A DNA stretch of 64,000 nt, from positions 3,524,501 to 3,588,500 of the forward strand of contig NZ_VIGB01000003.1 in the NCBI RefSeq assembly GCF_006636205.1, given 5' to 3'. Positions 51,173-59,908 of this stretch are shown in pieces. Source of the stretch: Kitasatospora acidiphila. GTDB lineage: Bacteria > Actinomycetota > Actinomycetes > Streptomycetales > Streptomycetaceae. The stretch's first letter is position 1. Every line of letters begins with the position of its first letter. A program made the translations under genes and the position numbers. The notes below the pieces were generated by a model. The model had not been told where the DNA came from. It did no database searches and worked only from the letters and a program-made list of their open reading frames with translations.

Positions 51173-51318
51173 CACGGGCTTCGGCGTACGGGCCGACGCG
51201 AAGGTGCGGTGTTGCCGCCGCACAGGGACGTCGCCCTCGGCCACACCTCCTCGGTTGGCTCTTCTGCCCAGCAAGGCCACCACCATATCCACCTCACCCG
51301 TCAGTTCCGGATAAAAGT

Positions 51319-52077
51319 GTGTTCTTCCACCGAGAACCGTTCACGCAGTCCAACGGCCCGCCGTCGGGCGCGGTTCCCACCCGGCCAGTAATCTGTGCCA
51401 GGAAATATCGACATCCGGTAGCGCCCCTACCCACCAGGACACAGATCATCGACTTCGGGCCCACGGCTGCGACCCTCGCCGACACCTACGTCGGCGAGGA
51501 CGCCGTGCTGACCTACGCCCGGTCGCAGGCGGCCCGCACCGGCATCACCTCGGTCAGCCCCAGCGGCGGCGCCTGCCTGCGGCTGCTGGCCGCCACGCTG
51601 GGCGCCAAGGCGGTGGCCGAGATCGGCACCGGCACCGGGGTGTCCGGGCTGTACCTGCTGCGCGGCATGCGCGCGGACGGCATCCTGACCACCGTCGACC
51701 CGGAGCCGATCCGCCAGGAGCTGGCCCGGGAGGCGTACTTGGCGGCGGGCTTCGCCGCCAACCGGGCGCGGTTCATACCCGGCCGGGCCCTGGAGGTGCT
51801 GCCGCGCCTCGCCGACGGCCAGTACGACCTGGTGTTCTGCGACGGGGACGCCGCGGAGTCGTACTCGTATCTCGCAGAATCGTTGCGGCTGCTGCGCCCC
51901 GGTGGGGTGGTCTGCTTCGAGGGGGTGTTCCAGCAGGGCCGGCTGACCGATCCGGCGCTGGACGATCCGGAGACCGGCGCGATGCGCGAACTGGTCCAGG
52001 CGGTCCGCGAGAGCGACCTGCTGCTGCCGGCCCTGCTGCCGATCAGCGACGGCCTGCTCTGCGCGGTCAAGCGCTGA
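51319..52077 (+). CDS. O-methyltransferase (class I, SAM-dependent)
   Basis: 252 residues from the first possible start. The SAM-binding glycine motif [13 protein letters not shown], acidic [18 protein letters not shown] and the C-terminal [13 protein letters not shown] match the family-3 O-methyltransferases (catechol- or caffeoyl-CoA-like). The start is uncertain: GTG at 51319 is the only one before residue 41, where homology begins, and lies in the sigma-E promoter region with no good ribosome-binding site. Acceptor unknown. Divergent from sigE. Confidence 0.85.
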   Translation: MFFHREPFTQSNGPPSGAVPTRPVICARKYRHPVAPLPTRTQIIDFGPTAATLADTYVGEDAVLTYARSQAARTGITSVSPSGGACLRLLAATLGAKAVAEIGTGTGVSGLYLLRGMRADGILTTVDPEPIRQELAREAYLAAGFAANRARFIPGRALEVLPRLADGQYDLVFCDGDAAESYSYLAESLRLLRPGGVVCFEGVFQQGRLTDPALDDPETGAMRELVQAVRESDLLLPALLPISDGLLCAVKR

Positions 52078-52102
52078 GCCGCACCGCGCGAGGCGGAACG
52101 CA

Positions 52103-52142
52103 CGAGGCCCGGACCGACCGCAGGGGTCGGTGCCGGGCCTCG
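52103..52142. terminator. bidirectional terminator
   Basis: CGAGGCCCGG (52103-52112) pairs with CCGGGCCTCG (52133-52142), with an inner CCGACC/GGTCGG pair. Lies between the convergent O-methyltransferase and DUF3117 genes. Confidence 0.82.
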
Positions 52143-52161
52143 GGGCAGATCGCGCCGGGAG

Positions 52162-52329
52162 TCAGCCGCAGGCCTGCTTCAGAGCTTCGCCAAGGGCGCT
52201 CGCCTCGTCCGGAGTGAGCTCCACCACCAGGCGACCGCCGCCTTCGAGCGGAACTCGCATGATGATGCCCCGCCCCTCCTTGGTGACCTCCAGCGGGCCG
52301 TCACCCGTCCGCGGCTTCATGGCCGCCAT
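52162..52329 (-). CDS. DUF3117 family small protein
   Basis: 55 residues: MAAMKPRTGDGPLEVTKEGR, then GIIMRVPLEGGGRLVVELTP, then DEASALGEALKQACG. This is the complete, highly conserved actinobacterial DUF3117 protein; its role is unknown. GGAAGGGGA lies before the ATG. Its promoter region holds an imperfect inverted repeat at 52361-52390. Confidence 0.93.
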   Translation of the reverse strand: MAAMKPRTGDGPLEVTKEGRGIIMRVPLEGGGRLVVELTPDEASALGEALKQACG

Positions 52330-52704
52330 GCTCGTTCCCCTTCCTGCAGCCGCTCAGCTAGGTACCAGCGGTCCGTCCACCACTGGTATCGAACGCTTTG
52401 ATCGGAAGCCATTATCCCGCATACGGCGCCCCGATGACCAACGTCACGCAATCCGCACCCGCAGTCGCACCGGCACGGGCCGTCCGAACCAGTCCCAGAC
52501 GCCCCATCACCCGACCGGGCGAAGAGCCCTCAGTTGCCCTTCCCCGCCTACCCGAGCCCGCCCTCCCGAGGCCGGCGCGAAGGTGCCGGGCCCGGTCCGC
52601 GCAAGTCCCGGCAAAGGTGCGCTACCTCACACTCCCGCAGCTCGCCGCGCTCCGGCATGCTGACTCGGGTCCGTGGTGTACCGACCGGTTGGGAGCTCTC
52701 ACCC
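52330..52704. other. 375-base intergenic region without a supported gene
   Basis: Separates DUF3117 (-) and the enoyl-CoA hydratase gene (+) and should hold both promoters. Plus-strand open frames here have no ribosome-binding site and unsuitable composition. The clear structure is the inverted repeat at 52361-52390. Confidence 0.5.
52361..52390 (-). promoter_or_regulatory. inverted repeat upstream of DUF3117
   Basis: GGTACCAGCGGT (52361-52372) and ACCACTGGTATC (52379-52390) are inverted with two mismatches around 6 bases, 31-61 bases upstream of the start codon. Operator-like by position. Confidence 0.45.
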
Positions 52705-53505
52705 ATGTCTGATTCCGTCCTCTACGAGCGCGACGGCGCGCTCGCCGTGATCACCATCAACCGGCCGGACGCGATGAACGCGCTCGACGTGCCGACCAAG
52801 GTGGCGCTGCGGGACATCGTGACCGAGGCCGCGAACGACCCCGAGGTCCGCGCGGTGCTGCTCGCCGGCGCGGGCGACAAGGCGTTCTGCGTCGGCCAGG
52901 ACCTCAAGGAACACCTGGGGCTACTGAAGCGGGCCGAGGAGACCGGCGAGGCGCCGCTGAAGACGGTGGCCGAGCACTACAACCCGCTGGTGCGGGCGCT
53001 CGCCGGGATGCGCAAGCCCACGGTGGCCGCGGTCAACGCGGTGGCCGCCGGCGCCGGCGCCTCGCTCGCCTTCGCCTGCGACTTCCGGATCGTGGCCGAC
53101 ACCGCGGGCTTCAACACCTCGTTCGCCGGGGTCGCGCTGACCGCCGACTCGGGCGCCTCCTGGACGCTGCCGCGGCTGGTCGGGCACGCCCGGGCGACCG
53201 AGCTGCTGATGTTCCCGCGCACCGTCAAGGCGGCCGAGGCGCTCACCCTCGGGCTCGCCACCCGGGTCGTGCCCACCGCCGAACTGGCGGCCACCGCGCG
53301 GGAGTTCGCCCAGCAGCTGGCGAACGGTCCGACCGTCGCCTACGGCGCCATCAAGACCGCGCTGGACTTCGGCGCCAGCCACACGCTGAGCGAGACCCTG
53401 GACAAGGAGGACGAGCTGCAGACCCTGGCCGGGGCCAGCGAGGACCACCGGATCGCGGTGCGCGCCTTCATCGCCAAGGAGCAGCCGAAGTACGTCGGCC
53501 GCTGA
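52705..53505 (+). CDS. enoyl-CoA hydratase/isomerase family protein
   Basis: 266-residue crotonase-fold enzyme of fatty acid or aromatic-acid oxidation. Oxyanion-hole residues in AFCVGQDLKE and AVAAGAGASLAFACDF, and the catalytic-acid region LTADSGASWTLPRLVG, place it near PaaG-type isomerases. The ATG at 52705 has GGGAG 9 bases upstream; longer frames are rejected. The stop codon is one end of a palindrome shared with the convergent gene. Confidence 0.93.
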   Translation: MSDSVLYERDGALAVITINRPDAMNALDVPTKVALRDIVTEAANDPEVRAVLLAGAGDKAFCVGQDLKEHLGLLKRAEETGEAPLKTVAEHYNPLVRALAGMRKPTVAAVNAVAAGAGASLAFACDFRIVADTAGFNTSFAGVALTADSGASWTLPRLVGHARATELLMFPRTVKAAEALTLGLATRVVPTAELAATAREFAQQLANGPTVAYGAIKTALDFGASHTLSETLDKEDELQTLAGASEDHRIAVRAFIAKEQPKYVGR

Positions 53506-53515
53506 CGGTCCGTCA
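53503..53515. repeat. palindrome formed by two convergent stop codons
   Basis: TGACGGTCCGTCA: the left TGA (53503-53505) ends the enoyl-CoA hydratase gene and the right TCA (53513-53515) is the stop codon of the glycosylase gene on the other strand. Confidence 0.75.
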
Positions 53516-54091
53516 ACCGATCATCTGGCGCACGTGGCAGCCCGCCAGATGGTCGTTGACCAGGCCGCAGGCCTGCATCAGCGCGTAGACGGTGGTCGGG
53601 CCGACGAACCGGAAGCCGTTGCGCTTCAGCTCCTTGGCCAGCGCGGTGGACTCCGGCGTCACGGCCGGCACCTCGGCCGGGGTGCGCGGGGCCGGGCGGT
53701 CCGGGTCGCCGGCGAACTGCCAGACCAGCGCGTCCAGGCCGCCGGCCAGGGCTTCGGCGGCCCGGGCGTTGGCGATCGAGGCCTCGATCTTGGCCCGGTT
53801 GCGGATGATGCCCGGGTCGGCCAGCAGCCGGGCCGCGTCCTGCTCGGTGAACCGGGCCACCTCGGCGATCCGGAAGCCGGCGAAGGCGGCACGGAACCCC
53901 TCGCGGCGGCGCAGGATGGTTATCCAGGAGAGCCCGGACTGGAAGGCCTCCAGGCAGATCCGCTCGAACAGCGGATCCTCGCCGTGCACCGGACGGCCCC
54001 ACTCGGTGTCGTGGTACTCCCGGTAGTCGTCGGCCCCACCGCCCCACGGGCAGCGCAGCAGACCGTCGGGGCCGGTCACCAGGGCGCTCAC
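53513..54091 (-). CDS. tag: DNA-3-methyladenine glycosylase I
   Basis: Removes 3-methyladenine from alkylated DNA; 192 residues. The zinc-binding Cys and His residues are visible as LRCPWGG, YREYHDTEWG and NDHLAGCHVR; FQSGLSWITILRRREGFRAA and GFRFVGPTTVYALMQACGLV are strongly conserved. The GTG at 54091 overlaps the stop of the DivIVA-like gene (GTGA). In mycobacteria tagA also lies with a DivIVA-like gene and folP2. Confidence 0.95.
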   Translation of the reverse strand: MSALVTGPDGLLRCPWGGGADDYREYHDTEWGRPVHGEDPLFERICLEAFQSGLSWITILRRREGFRAAFAGFRIAEVARFTEQDAARLLADPGIIRNRAKIEASIANARAAEALAGGLDALVWQFAGDPDRPAPRTPAEVPAVTPESTALAKELKRNGFRFVGPTTVYALMQACGLVNDHLAGCHVRQMIG

Positions 54092-54426
54092 TTCTGGTCC
54101 ACGGGGCCGGGCGCGTCGTCGACCGTCCCGGTGCCCGGCGCGGCGGCCGCGACCGCCGCCTCCAGCTCGGCGATCCGGGTGTCCCGGTAGGCGAGTTCGG
54201 CGCCGAGGCGGTCCAGCACGTCGTCCACCTCGTCCATCCGGTAGCCGCGCACCGCCATCGGCAGCCGGATCTCGTCCACATCGGTCCGGGTGAGCGGGCG
54301 CTCCTGCGGCAGCCGGGCCGCGATCCGGTCGTGCACGGCCTCCGGCAGCGAGCCACCGCCGCCCAGCGCCACCAGCGCGGCGCCGCCGACCACCACGGCC
54401 ATCGCCACCACGATCACCCAGAACAC
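54088..54426 (-). CDS. DivIVA-domain membrane-anchored protein
   Basis: 112 residues. N-terminal membrane helix (FWVIVVAMAVVVGGAALVAL), then a DivIVA-like segment (EIRLPMAVRGYRMDEVDDVL, DRLGAELAYRDTRIAELEAA) that should form a coiled coil. The GTG at 54426 has GGGAGGA 6 bases upstream. Coupled to the glycosylase gene. Possibly linked to polar growth; role not established. Confidence 0.85.
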   Translation of the reverse strand: MFWVIVVAMAVVVGGAALVALGGGGSLPEAVHDRIAARLPQERPLTRTDVDEIRLPMAVRGYRMDEVDDVLDRLGAELAYRDTRIAELEAAVAAAAPGTGTVDDAPGPVDQK

Positions 54427-54588
54427 GAGCTGTCCTCCCGAGACGTGAGTATGCGGCCATGTGAGGGATCATGGATCCCGGGGACGGCCGGGGCCCCATC
54501 ATCGCACCAGGGCACCCCCGGATCGATACCTGCGAGACCTGACTGAGACACCGGCTGCACCGGTCGGCGAGAGCGTGAGGAGCAAGGG

Positions 54589-55452
54589 GTGGCACTGCGC
54601 CTGGGACCGTGTGAGTTCGGTGCGGATGAACTGGTCATCATGGCCATCGTCAACCGTACCCCGGACTCCTTCTTCGACCGCGGCGCGACGTTCGCCGACG
54701 AGGCCGCGTTCGCCGCCGCCGACCGGGCGGTGGCCGAGGGCGCCAGGATCCTGGACATCGGCGGGGTGAAGGCCGGGCCGGGCGAGGAGGTGACGGTCGA
54801 GGAGGAGCTGCGCCGCACCGTCCCGTTCGTCGCGGCGCTGCGCGAGCGTCACCCGGACGTGGTGATCAGCGTGGACACCTGGCGCCACGAGGTGGGTGAC
54901 GCGGTCTGCGAGGTGGGCGCCGACCTGCTCAACGACGCCTGGGGCGGGGCCGATCCGCACCTCGCCGAGGTCGCCGCCAAGCGCGGTGTGGGCCTGGTCT
55001 GCACGCACGCCGGCGGTGCCGAGCCGCGCACCCGGCCGCACCGGACCGGCTACGCGGACGTGATGGCGGACATCCTCGACGTCACGGTGGGGCTGGCCGA
55101 GCGGGCCGCCGCGCTCGGGGTGCGGCGGGACGCCCTGATCATCGACCCGGGGCACGACTTCGGCAAGAACACCCGGCACTCGCTGGAGGCCACCCGGCGG
55201 CTGCCGGAGATGACCGCCACCGGGTTCCCGGTGCTGGTCTCGCTCTCCAACAAGGACTTCGTCGGCGAGACCCTGGACAAGCCGGTGAACGAGCGCCTGC
55301 TCGGCACCCTGGCCACCACGGCGGTCTCGGCGTGGCTGGGCGCCCGGATCTACCGGGTGCACCAGGTCGCCGAGACCCGCCAGGTGCTGGACATGGTCGC
55401 CTCGATCCAGGGCACCCGGCAGCCCGCCGTCGCCCGCCGCGGACTGGCCTGA
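54589..55452 (+). CDS. folP2: dihydropteroate synthase homologue FolP2
   Basis: 287-residue TIM barrel of the dihydropteroate synthase family. MAIVNRTPDSFFDRG, LLNDAWGG, DPGHDFGKNT and the final HQVAETRQ block are present, but the first substrate loop reads DIGGVKAGPGE (56-66) where folate-pathway enzymes have a D-x-GGESTRPG motif. This is the FolP2 type, which in mycobacteria does not act as a normal synthase. Likely a paralogue of different function rather than the main folate enzyme. GTG at 54589 with GAGGAG upstream. Same neighbours as mycobacterial folP2. Confidence 0.88.
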   Translation: MALRLGPCEFGADELVIMAIVNRTPDSFFDRGATFADEAAFAAADRAVAEGARILDIGGVKAGPGEEVTVEEELRRTVPFVAALRERHPDVVISVDTWRHEVGDAVCEVGADLLNDAWGGADPHLAEVAAKRGVGLVCTHAGGAEPRTRPHRTGYADVMADILDVTVGLAERAAALGVRRDALIIDPGHDFGKNTRHSLEATRRLPEMTATGFPVLVSLSNKDFVGETLDKPVNERLLGTLATTAVSAWLGARIYRVHQVAETRQVLDMVASIQGTRQPAVARRGLA

Positions 55453-55470
55453 CCGGAGCTTCGACCCCGG

Positions 55471-56313
55471 TCAGATCTCGGTGCCGTTGGGCCTGCGGCT
55501 GTCCGCCAGGATCCGCAGCACCTCGTCGACCTCGTCGGTCACCTGGAACAGCTCCAGGTCGGCCGGCGAGGCCTTGCCCTGGGCCACCAGGGTGTCGCGG
55601 AGCCAGTCCACCAGGCCGCTCCAGTAGGCGCTGCCGAAGAGGATCACCGGGAACCGGGTGACCTTCTTGGTCTGCACCAGGGTCAGCGCCTCGAACAGCT
55701 CGTCCAGCGTGCCGAGCCCGCCGGGCAGCACCACGAAGCCCTGCGCGTACTTGACGAACATGGTCTTTCGGACGAAGAAGTAACGGAAGTTCAGCCCGAG
55801 GTCGACGAACTCGTTGAGCCCCTGTTCGAACGGCAGCTCGATGCCCAGACCGACGCTCAGCCCGCCCGCCTCCGAGGCGCCGCGGTTGGCCGCCTCCATC
55901 GCGCCGGGCCCGCCACCGGTGATCACCGCGTAGCCGGCCTCGGCCAGGGCCCGGCCGATCGCCACCCCGGCCTTGTAGTCCGCGGAGTCGACCCCGGTCC
56001 GGGCCGAGCCGAACACGCTGACCGCGGGCGGGAGTTCGGCGAGCGCGCCGAAGCCCTCGACGAACTCCGAGGTGATCCGCCAGACCCGCCAGGGGTCGGT
56101 GTGCAGCCAGTCGGTGGGCCCGGTGGTGTCCAGCAGCCGCTGGTCGGTGGTGCTCGGCTCGACCTGGTCCCGGCGCAGCAGCACCGGGCCCTTCCGCTTC
56201 TCCGGCCAGGCCTTCTTGCCCGGCTCGGCCGCCGCCGCGGGCTCGTCCACCAGCTCCGGCCCGTGGCCGAAGCGCCGTCCGTCTGCGCCGTTCTGCGCTG
56301 ATGTCCCTGTCAT
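55471..56313 (-). CDS. LOG-family (TIGR00730) Rossmann-fold protein
   Basis: 280 residues. The motifs GGGPGAMEAANRGA and PGGLGTLDE (PGGxGTxxE) are those of cytokinin-activating LOG and related nucleoside-5'-monophosphate phosphoribohydrolases; residues in IELPFEQGLNEFVD and FVRKTMFVKYAQG support it. An N-terminal extension of about 80 residues is basic and variable. The ATG at 56313 is used; 56355 lies in the promoter region. Substrate in bacteria is not certain. Confidence 0.9.
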   Translation of the reverse strand: MTGTSAQNGADGRRFGHGPELVDEPAAAAEPGKKAWPEKRKGPVLLRRDQVEPSTTDQRLLDTTGPTDWLHTDPWRVWRITSEFVEGFGALAELPPAVSVFGSARTGVDSADYKAGVAIGRALAEAGYAVITGGGPGAMEAANRGASEAGGLSVGLGIELPFEQGLNEFVDLGLNFRYFFVRKTMFVKYAQGFVVLPGGLGTLDELFEALTLVQTKKVTRFPVILFGSAYWSGLVDWLRDTLVAQGKASPADLELFQVTDEVDEVLRILADSRRPNGTEI

Positions 56314-56382
56314 GACGAAACTGTACGCCCGCCACCCGTGGCGCACGGGGAACATTCGGATGACCGACCGGCGAAACGATCC

Positions 56383-57489
56383 TTACTCGTTGGACTCGAC
56401 GGGGCCCGTCAACCAGTCCCGCAGCCGCTGCTCGCACTCGGCGATCGCGCTCAGCGAGCAGTGCTCGTCCCGCTTGTGCGCCAGGTTCGGATCGCCGGGG
56501 CCGTAGTTGACGGCGGGCACGCCCAGCGCACTGAACCGGGCCACGTCGGTCCAGCCGAACTTGGCCCGCGCCTGGCCACCGGTGGCGGCCAGGAAGGCCC
56601 GGGCGGCCGGGCGGTCCAGGCCGGGCAGCGCGCCCGGGGCGGAGTCGGTCACCTCGACCGGGAAGCCGGCGAACACCTCGCGCACATGGGCCTCGGCCTG
56701 CTCGGGGCTGCGGTCCGGCGCGTAGCGGAAGTTGACGGTCACCACGCACTCGTCGGGGATCACGTTGCCGGCCACCCCGCCGCGGATGTCCACTGCGTTG
56801 AGTCCCTCCCGGTACTCCAGCCCGTCGATCAGCACGGTGCGCGGCTGGTAGGCGGCGAGCCGGCCGAGCACCTCGGCGGCGCGGTGGATGGCGTTGTCGC
56901 CGAGCCAGCTGCGGGCCGCGTGGGCGCGCACCCCGGTCAGCCGGACCTTCACCCGCAGGGTGCCCTGGCAGCCGCCCTCCACCATCGCGCCGCTGGGCTC
57001 CATCAGCACCGCGAAGTCGGCCTTGAGCCACTCCGGGTGGGCGGCCGCCAGCCGGCCCAGGCCGTTGCGGGAGGCCTCGACCTCCTCGCAGTCGTAGAAG
57101 ACGAAGGTCAGGTCGCGGTTGGGCGCCGGCAGCGTGGCGGCGAGGCGCAACTGCACCGCCACCCCGGACTTCATGTCGCTGGTGCCGCAGCCCCACAGCA
57201 GATCGCCCTCGGCCCGGGACGGCAGGTTGTCGGCGATCGGCACGGTGTCCAGGTGGCCGGCCAGCACCACCCGCTCGGCCCGGCCCAGCTCGGTGCGGGC
57301 CACCACGTTGTTGCCGAAGCGCTCGACGGTCAGGTGCGGCAGCTCCCGCAGCGCCTGCTCCACCAGGTCGGTCAGCTCCTGCTCGTCGCCGCTGACCGAG
57401 GGCTGGTCGACCAGCCGGGCGGTCAGGGCCCCGCCGTCCAGGGTCAGATCGAGGCGGGCGAGGGCGCTGGTACCGGGCTGGCTCGTCAT
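56383..57489 (-). CDS. dapE: succinyl-diaminopimelate desuccinylase
   Basis: Zinc enzyme of the lysine/diaminopimelate pathway, removing succinate from N-succinyl-LL-diaminopimelate; 368 residues. M20 motifs [35 protein letters not shown] and AHKRDEHCS are all present. ATG at 57489. dapC lies 2.4 kb away, and both genes serve cell-wall precursor supply. Confidence 0.94.
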   Translation of the reverse strand: MTSQPGTSALARLDLTLDGGALTARLVDQPSVSGDEQELTDLVEQALRELPHLTVERFGNNVVARTELGRAERVVLAGHLDTVPIADNLPSRAEGDLLWGCGTSDMKSGVAVQLRLAATLPAPNRDLTFVFYDCEEVEASRNGLGRLAAAHPEWLKADFAVLMEPSGAMVEGGCQGTLRVKVRLTGVRAHAARSWLGDNAIHRAAEVLGRLAAYQPRTVLIDGLEYREGLNAVDIRGGVAGNVIPDECVVTVNFRYAPDRSPEQAEAHVREVFAGFPVEVTDSAPGALPGLDRPAARAFLAATGGQARAKFGWTDVARFSALGVPAVNYGPGDPNLAHKRDEHCSLSAIAECEQRLRDWLTGPVESNE

Positions 57490-57614
57490 GGCCGCAAGCC
57501 TATGTGACCACCGGCTCAGGACGCGGACGCAACCAGCGGGGACCGCACTGTCGTCCGACCGGGCGTCGGATGGATACGGTGACCTTCAGACATCCCGAGG
57601 TGAGAGGGGCCGCA

Positions 57615-58634
57615 GTGGCCATGGAGGAGGAGGCGGCCGGTGGCCGCCGGCGACGGCCGCTGCGCTGGGTGCTGGTCTCGCTGCTGGTGATCGGAGCAGT
57701 GGTCGCGGGCCTGGTGCTGTGGAGCCGCAGCCACAACGCGGCCAGTGCCGAGGGCTGCGAGGTCACCCCGGCCGGCGGCAAGCCGATCACCATGGACCTC
57801 GACCAGGGGGAGAACGCGGCCACCATCGCGGCCGTCAGCATCTCCCGCGGCCTGCCGGAGCGCGCCCTGACCATCGCGCTGGCCACCGCGCTGCAGGAGT
57901 CCAAGCTGCGCAACCTGGACGGCGGCGACCGCGACTCGGTCGGCCTCTTCCAGCAGCGGCCCTCGCAGGGCTGGGGCACCGCCCAGCAGATCCAGGACCC
58001 GGTCTACGCGACCAACAAGTTCCTGGACGCCCTGGTCAAGGTGCAGGGCTACGCCCGGATGTCGCTCACCGACGCGGCCCAGGCGGTGCAGCACAGCGCC
58101 TACCCCGGTGCCTACGCCAAGCACGAGTCGCACGCCACCGCGCTGGCCGAGGCGCTGACCGGCCGCGCGCCGGGCGCGTTCAGCTGCACGGTGCACCAGT
58201 TCCTGCAGATCGACCCGGCCCTGCTGACCAGCCCGAGCAGCGCCGCCACCGACGCGGCGACCCCGGTCTCCCAGAGCTCGCTGACCGGCCAGCAGCAGCT
58301 GACCGACCGGCTGCGGGCCGAGTTCGGACGCACCGTCACCCTCGGCCCGGCGCCGGCCGGCGCGGCCGACCCCAAGGTGGCCGGCACCGCGCTGGCGCTC
58401 ACCCCGGACCCGGCGGCCAACACCGACACCGGCGCCGATGCCCAGCGGCAGAGCGGCTGGGCGGTGGCCCAGTGGGCGGTGGCGAACGCCGAGGAGGTGG
58501 GCATCGGCACGGTCCGCTACGACGGCAAGATCTGGCGGGTGGACTCCTCCGCCTCCGGCTGGCAGACCCAGGCGAACGGGTCCGGCACCGACAAGGTGCT
58601 GATCACCATGGGCATGCCCAACGCCAAGAAGTGA
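57615..58634 (+). CDS. membrane-anchored lysozyme-like (transglycosylase-fold) protein
   Basis: 339 residues. A basic start (GGRRRRPLRW) and a single helix (VLVSLLVIGAVVAGLVLW) anchor it outside the membrane. Residues about 75-185 resemble a soluble-lytic-transglycosylase/lysozyme core: TIALATALQESKLRNL contains the likely catalytic Glu, followed by SVGLFQQRPSQGWGTA and AYPGAYAKHE. The C-terminal half (TDRLRAEFGRTVTLGPAP, AVAQWAVANAEEVGIG) is another extracellular domain. Cell-wall function is inferred. GTG at 57615 preceded by GAGAGGGG. Confidence 0.8.
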   Translation: MAMEEEAAGGRRRRPLRWVLVSLLVIGAVVAGLVLWSRSHNAASAEGCEVTPAGGKPITMDLDQGENAATIAAVSISRGLPERALTIALATALQESKLRNLDGGDRDSVGLFQQRPSQGWGTAQQIQDPVYATNKFLDALVKVQGYARMSLTDAAQAVQHSAYPGAYAKHESHATALAEALTGRAPGAFSCTVHQFLQIDPALLTSPSSAATDAATPVSQSSLTGQQQLTDRLRAEFGRTVTLGPAPAGAADPKVAGTALALTPDPAANTDTGADAQRQSGWAVAQWAVANAEEVGIGTVRYDGKIWRVDSSASGWQTQANGSGTDKVLITMGMPNAKK

Positions 58635-58654
58635 CCCGTCTGCGGCCCGTCCAT

Positions 58655-58667
58655 TGACGGGCCGTCA
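58655..58667. repeat. free-standing palindrome TGACG-N3-CGTCA
   Basis: TGACGGGCCGTCA, inside a slightly longer GGCCCGTC/GACGGGCC hairpin at 58644-58663, 21 bases after the preceding stop. Confidence 0.5.
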
Positions 58668-58680
58668 ACCGGAAACGACA

Positions 58681-58717
58681 AGGGTTCACCCGGATGCCCC
58701 TCCGGCGGGTGAACCCT
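58681..58717 (+). terminator. terminator of the lysozyme-like gene
   Basis: AGGGTTCACCCG (58681-58692) and CGGGTGAACCCT (58706-58717) form a 12-bp perfect stem with a 13-base loop. Confidence 0.8.
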
Positions 58718-58808
58718 GGCATGCCCCGCGAAACCTTCTCGCTCCTGACGCGGTATCCACGGCGTCCGCCCCGGCGGACTGTCGTCCCGTCACTCGTTTA
58801 GGAGCACC

Positions 58809-59807
58809 ATGTCCCTCCCCCTCTCCCGCCGGATCGCGCGGGCCGCGCTGCTGGTCGCCGCCGGGGCGACCCCGCTGGCCGCCGCCGGGGCGGCGTCCGC
58901 AGCCGACCTGATGCCCAAGGGCACCGACCTCGGCGCCGGCATCAGCAAGCTGGACGGCGTCACCTCGTCCTCGACCGTCAAGGGGGAGGCCCACCAGGTC
59001 GGCCAGGCGCTCGGCAAGACCGGCTCGGTGCTGGCCGCCACCGCCCTCCCGGCGACGGCCGACCTCGCCGGCATGGCGGCCGCCCAGACCCTGCCCAGCA
59101 CCGAGGACGCCGCCCGGACCGTGGCCGACCCCGGCGCGGCCCTCACCAGCGCCACCACCAACGGCAGCGGCCCGCTGGCCAACACCCTGGGCAAGGTGTC
59201 CCGGCTGACCCCGCTGGGCCACCTGCTGCCCGGCGCCGCGCCGCGCTCGATGCCGTTCGGCGTCGGCCAGCCGGCGGCGCCGCACGCCCCCGCGATGCCC
59301 AGCGTCACGGGCGTCGACAAGCTGGTGAGCGGCGACGCCCTGACCAACCCGCTCGGCGCCGCCCACCACCTGACCCAGCAGGTCCCGGCCGCCAGCGGCC
59401 TGACCACCCAGCTGCCCACCCAGGACCGCCTGGTCAGCGCGCTGCCGAACCCCGACCACCTGACCGGCGCGCTGCCCACCAGCGACCTGTCCTCGACGCC
59501 CAGCACCCAGCAGCTCACCCAGGCGGTGCCCAGCGCCGCCAAGCTGGCCGACGTGGCGCCCGCCACCCACGGGCTGGCCGGCCACCTGACCGCCGCCGAC
59601 CAGCTGGCCCACGCGGTGCCCGCCACCGACCTGACGCACCCCGCCGAGGCCGTGGACGCCGCCCATCTGACCGCCCTGGCGGCCCAGGCCACCGGCGCCA
59701 CCCACCGGCTGAGCAGCCTGCCCGACCTGAGCGGCGTGAGCGGCCTGGCCACCTCGCTGGGCGGCGGGGTGACCAACGCCCTGCACCACCTGCCGTCGGT
59801 GGGCTGA
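58809..59807 (+). CDS. secreted low-complexity repeat protein
   Basis: 332 residues with a classical signal peptide (RRIARAALLVAAGATPLAAA, cleavage after the AxA near residue 31). The mature protein is Ala/Leu/Thr/Pro-rich with loose repeats of the kind LTTQLPTQDRLVSALP, NPDHLTGALP and LADVAPATHGLAGHL, spaced about 10-14 residues, and no cysteines. No enzyme motif. AGGAG lies 4 bases before the ATG. Probably a cell-envelope structural or adhesive protein; function unknown. Confidence 0.82.
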   Translation: MSLPLSRRIARAALLVAAGATPLAAAGAASAADLMPKGTDLGAGISKLDGVTSSSTVKGEAHQVGQALGKTGSVLAATALPATADLAGMAAAQTLPSTEDAARTVADPGAALTSATTNGSGPLANTLGKVSRLTPLGHLLPGAAPRSMPFGVGQPAAPHAPAMPSVTGVDKLVSGDALTNPLGAAHHLTQQVPAASGLTTQLPTQDRLVSALPNPDHLTGALPTSDLSSTPSTQQLTQAVPSAAKLADVAPATHGLAGHLTAADQLAHAVPATDLTHPAEAVDAAHLTALAAQATGATHRLSSLPDLSGVSGLATSLGGGVTNALHHLPSVG

Positions 59808-59827
59808 GCCCGCGCGGCCATGACAGC

Positions 59828-59865
59828 GGCCCCGGGTCGGAGGGAGCTCCCTCCGGCCCGGGGCC
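59828..59865. terminator. bidirectional terminator
   Basis: A near-perfect 18-bp inverted repeat (59828-59846 and 59847-59865) between the convergent secreted-protein gene and dapC. Confidence 0.8.
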
Positions 59866-59908
59866 GTCTGCTTGTCGGAACGTCTTGCCGGAACGTCTTG
59901 CCGGGACG

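Noticed and set aside
52398..52704. Plus-strand frames between DUF3117 and enoyl-CoA hydratase
   Set aside because: No start signals, Arg/Pro-rich composition, and the hydratase has its own ribosome-binding site and start at 52705.
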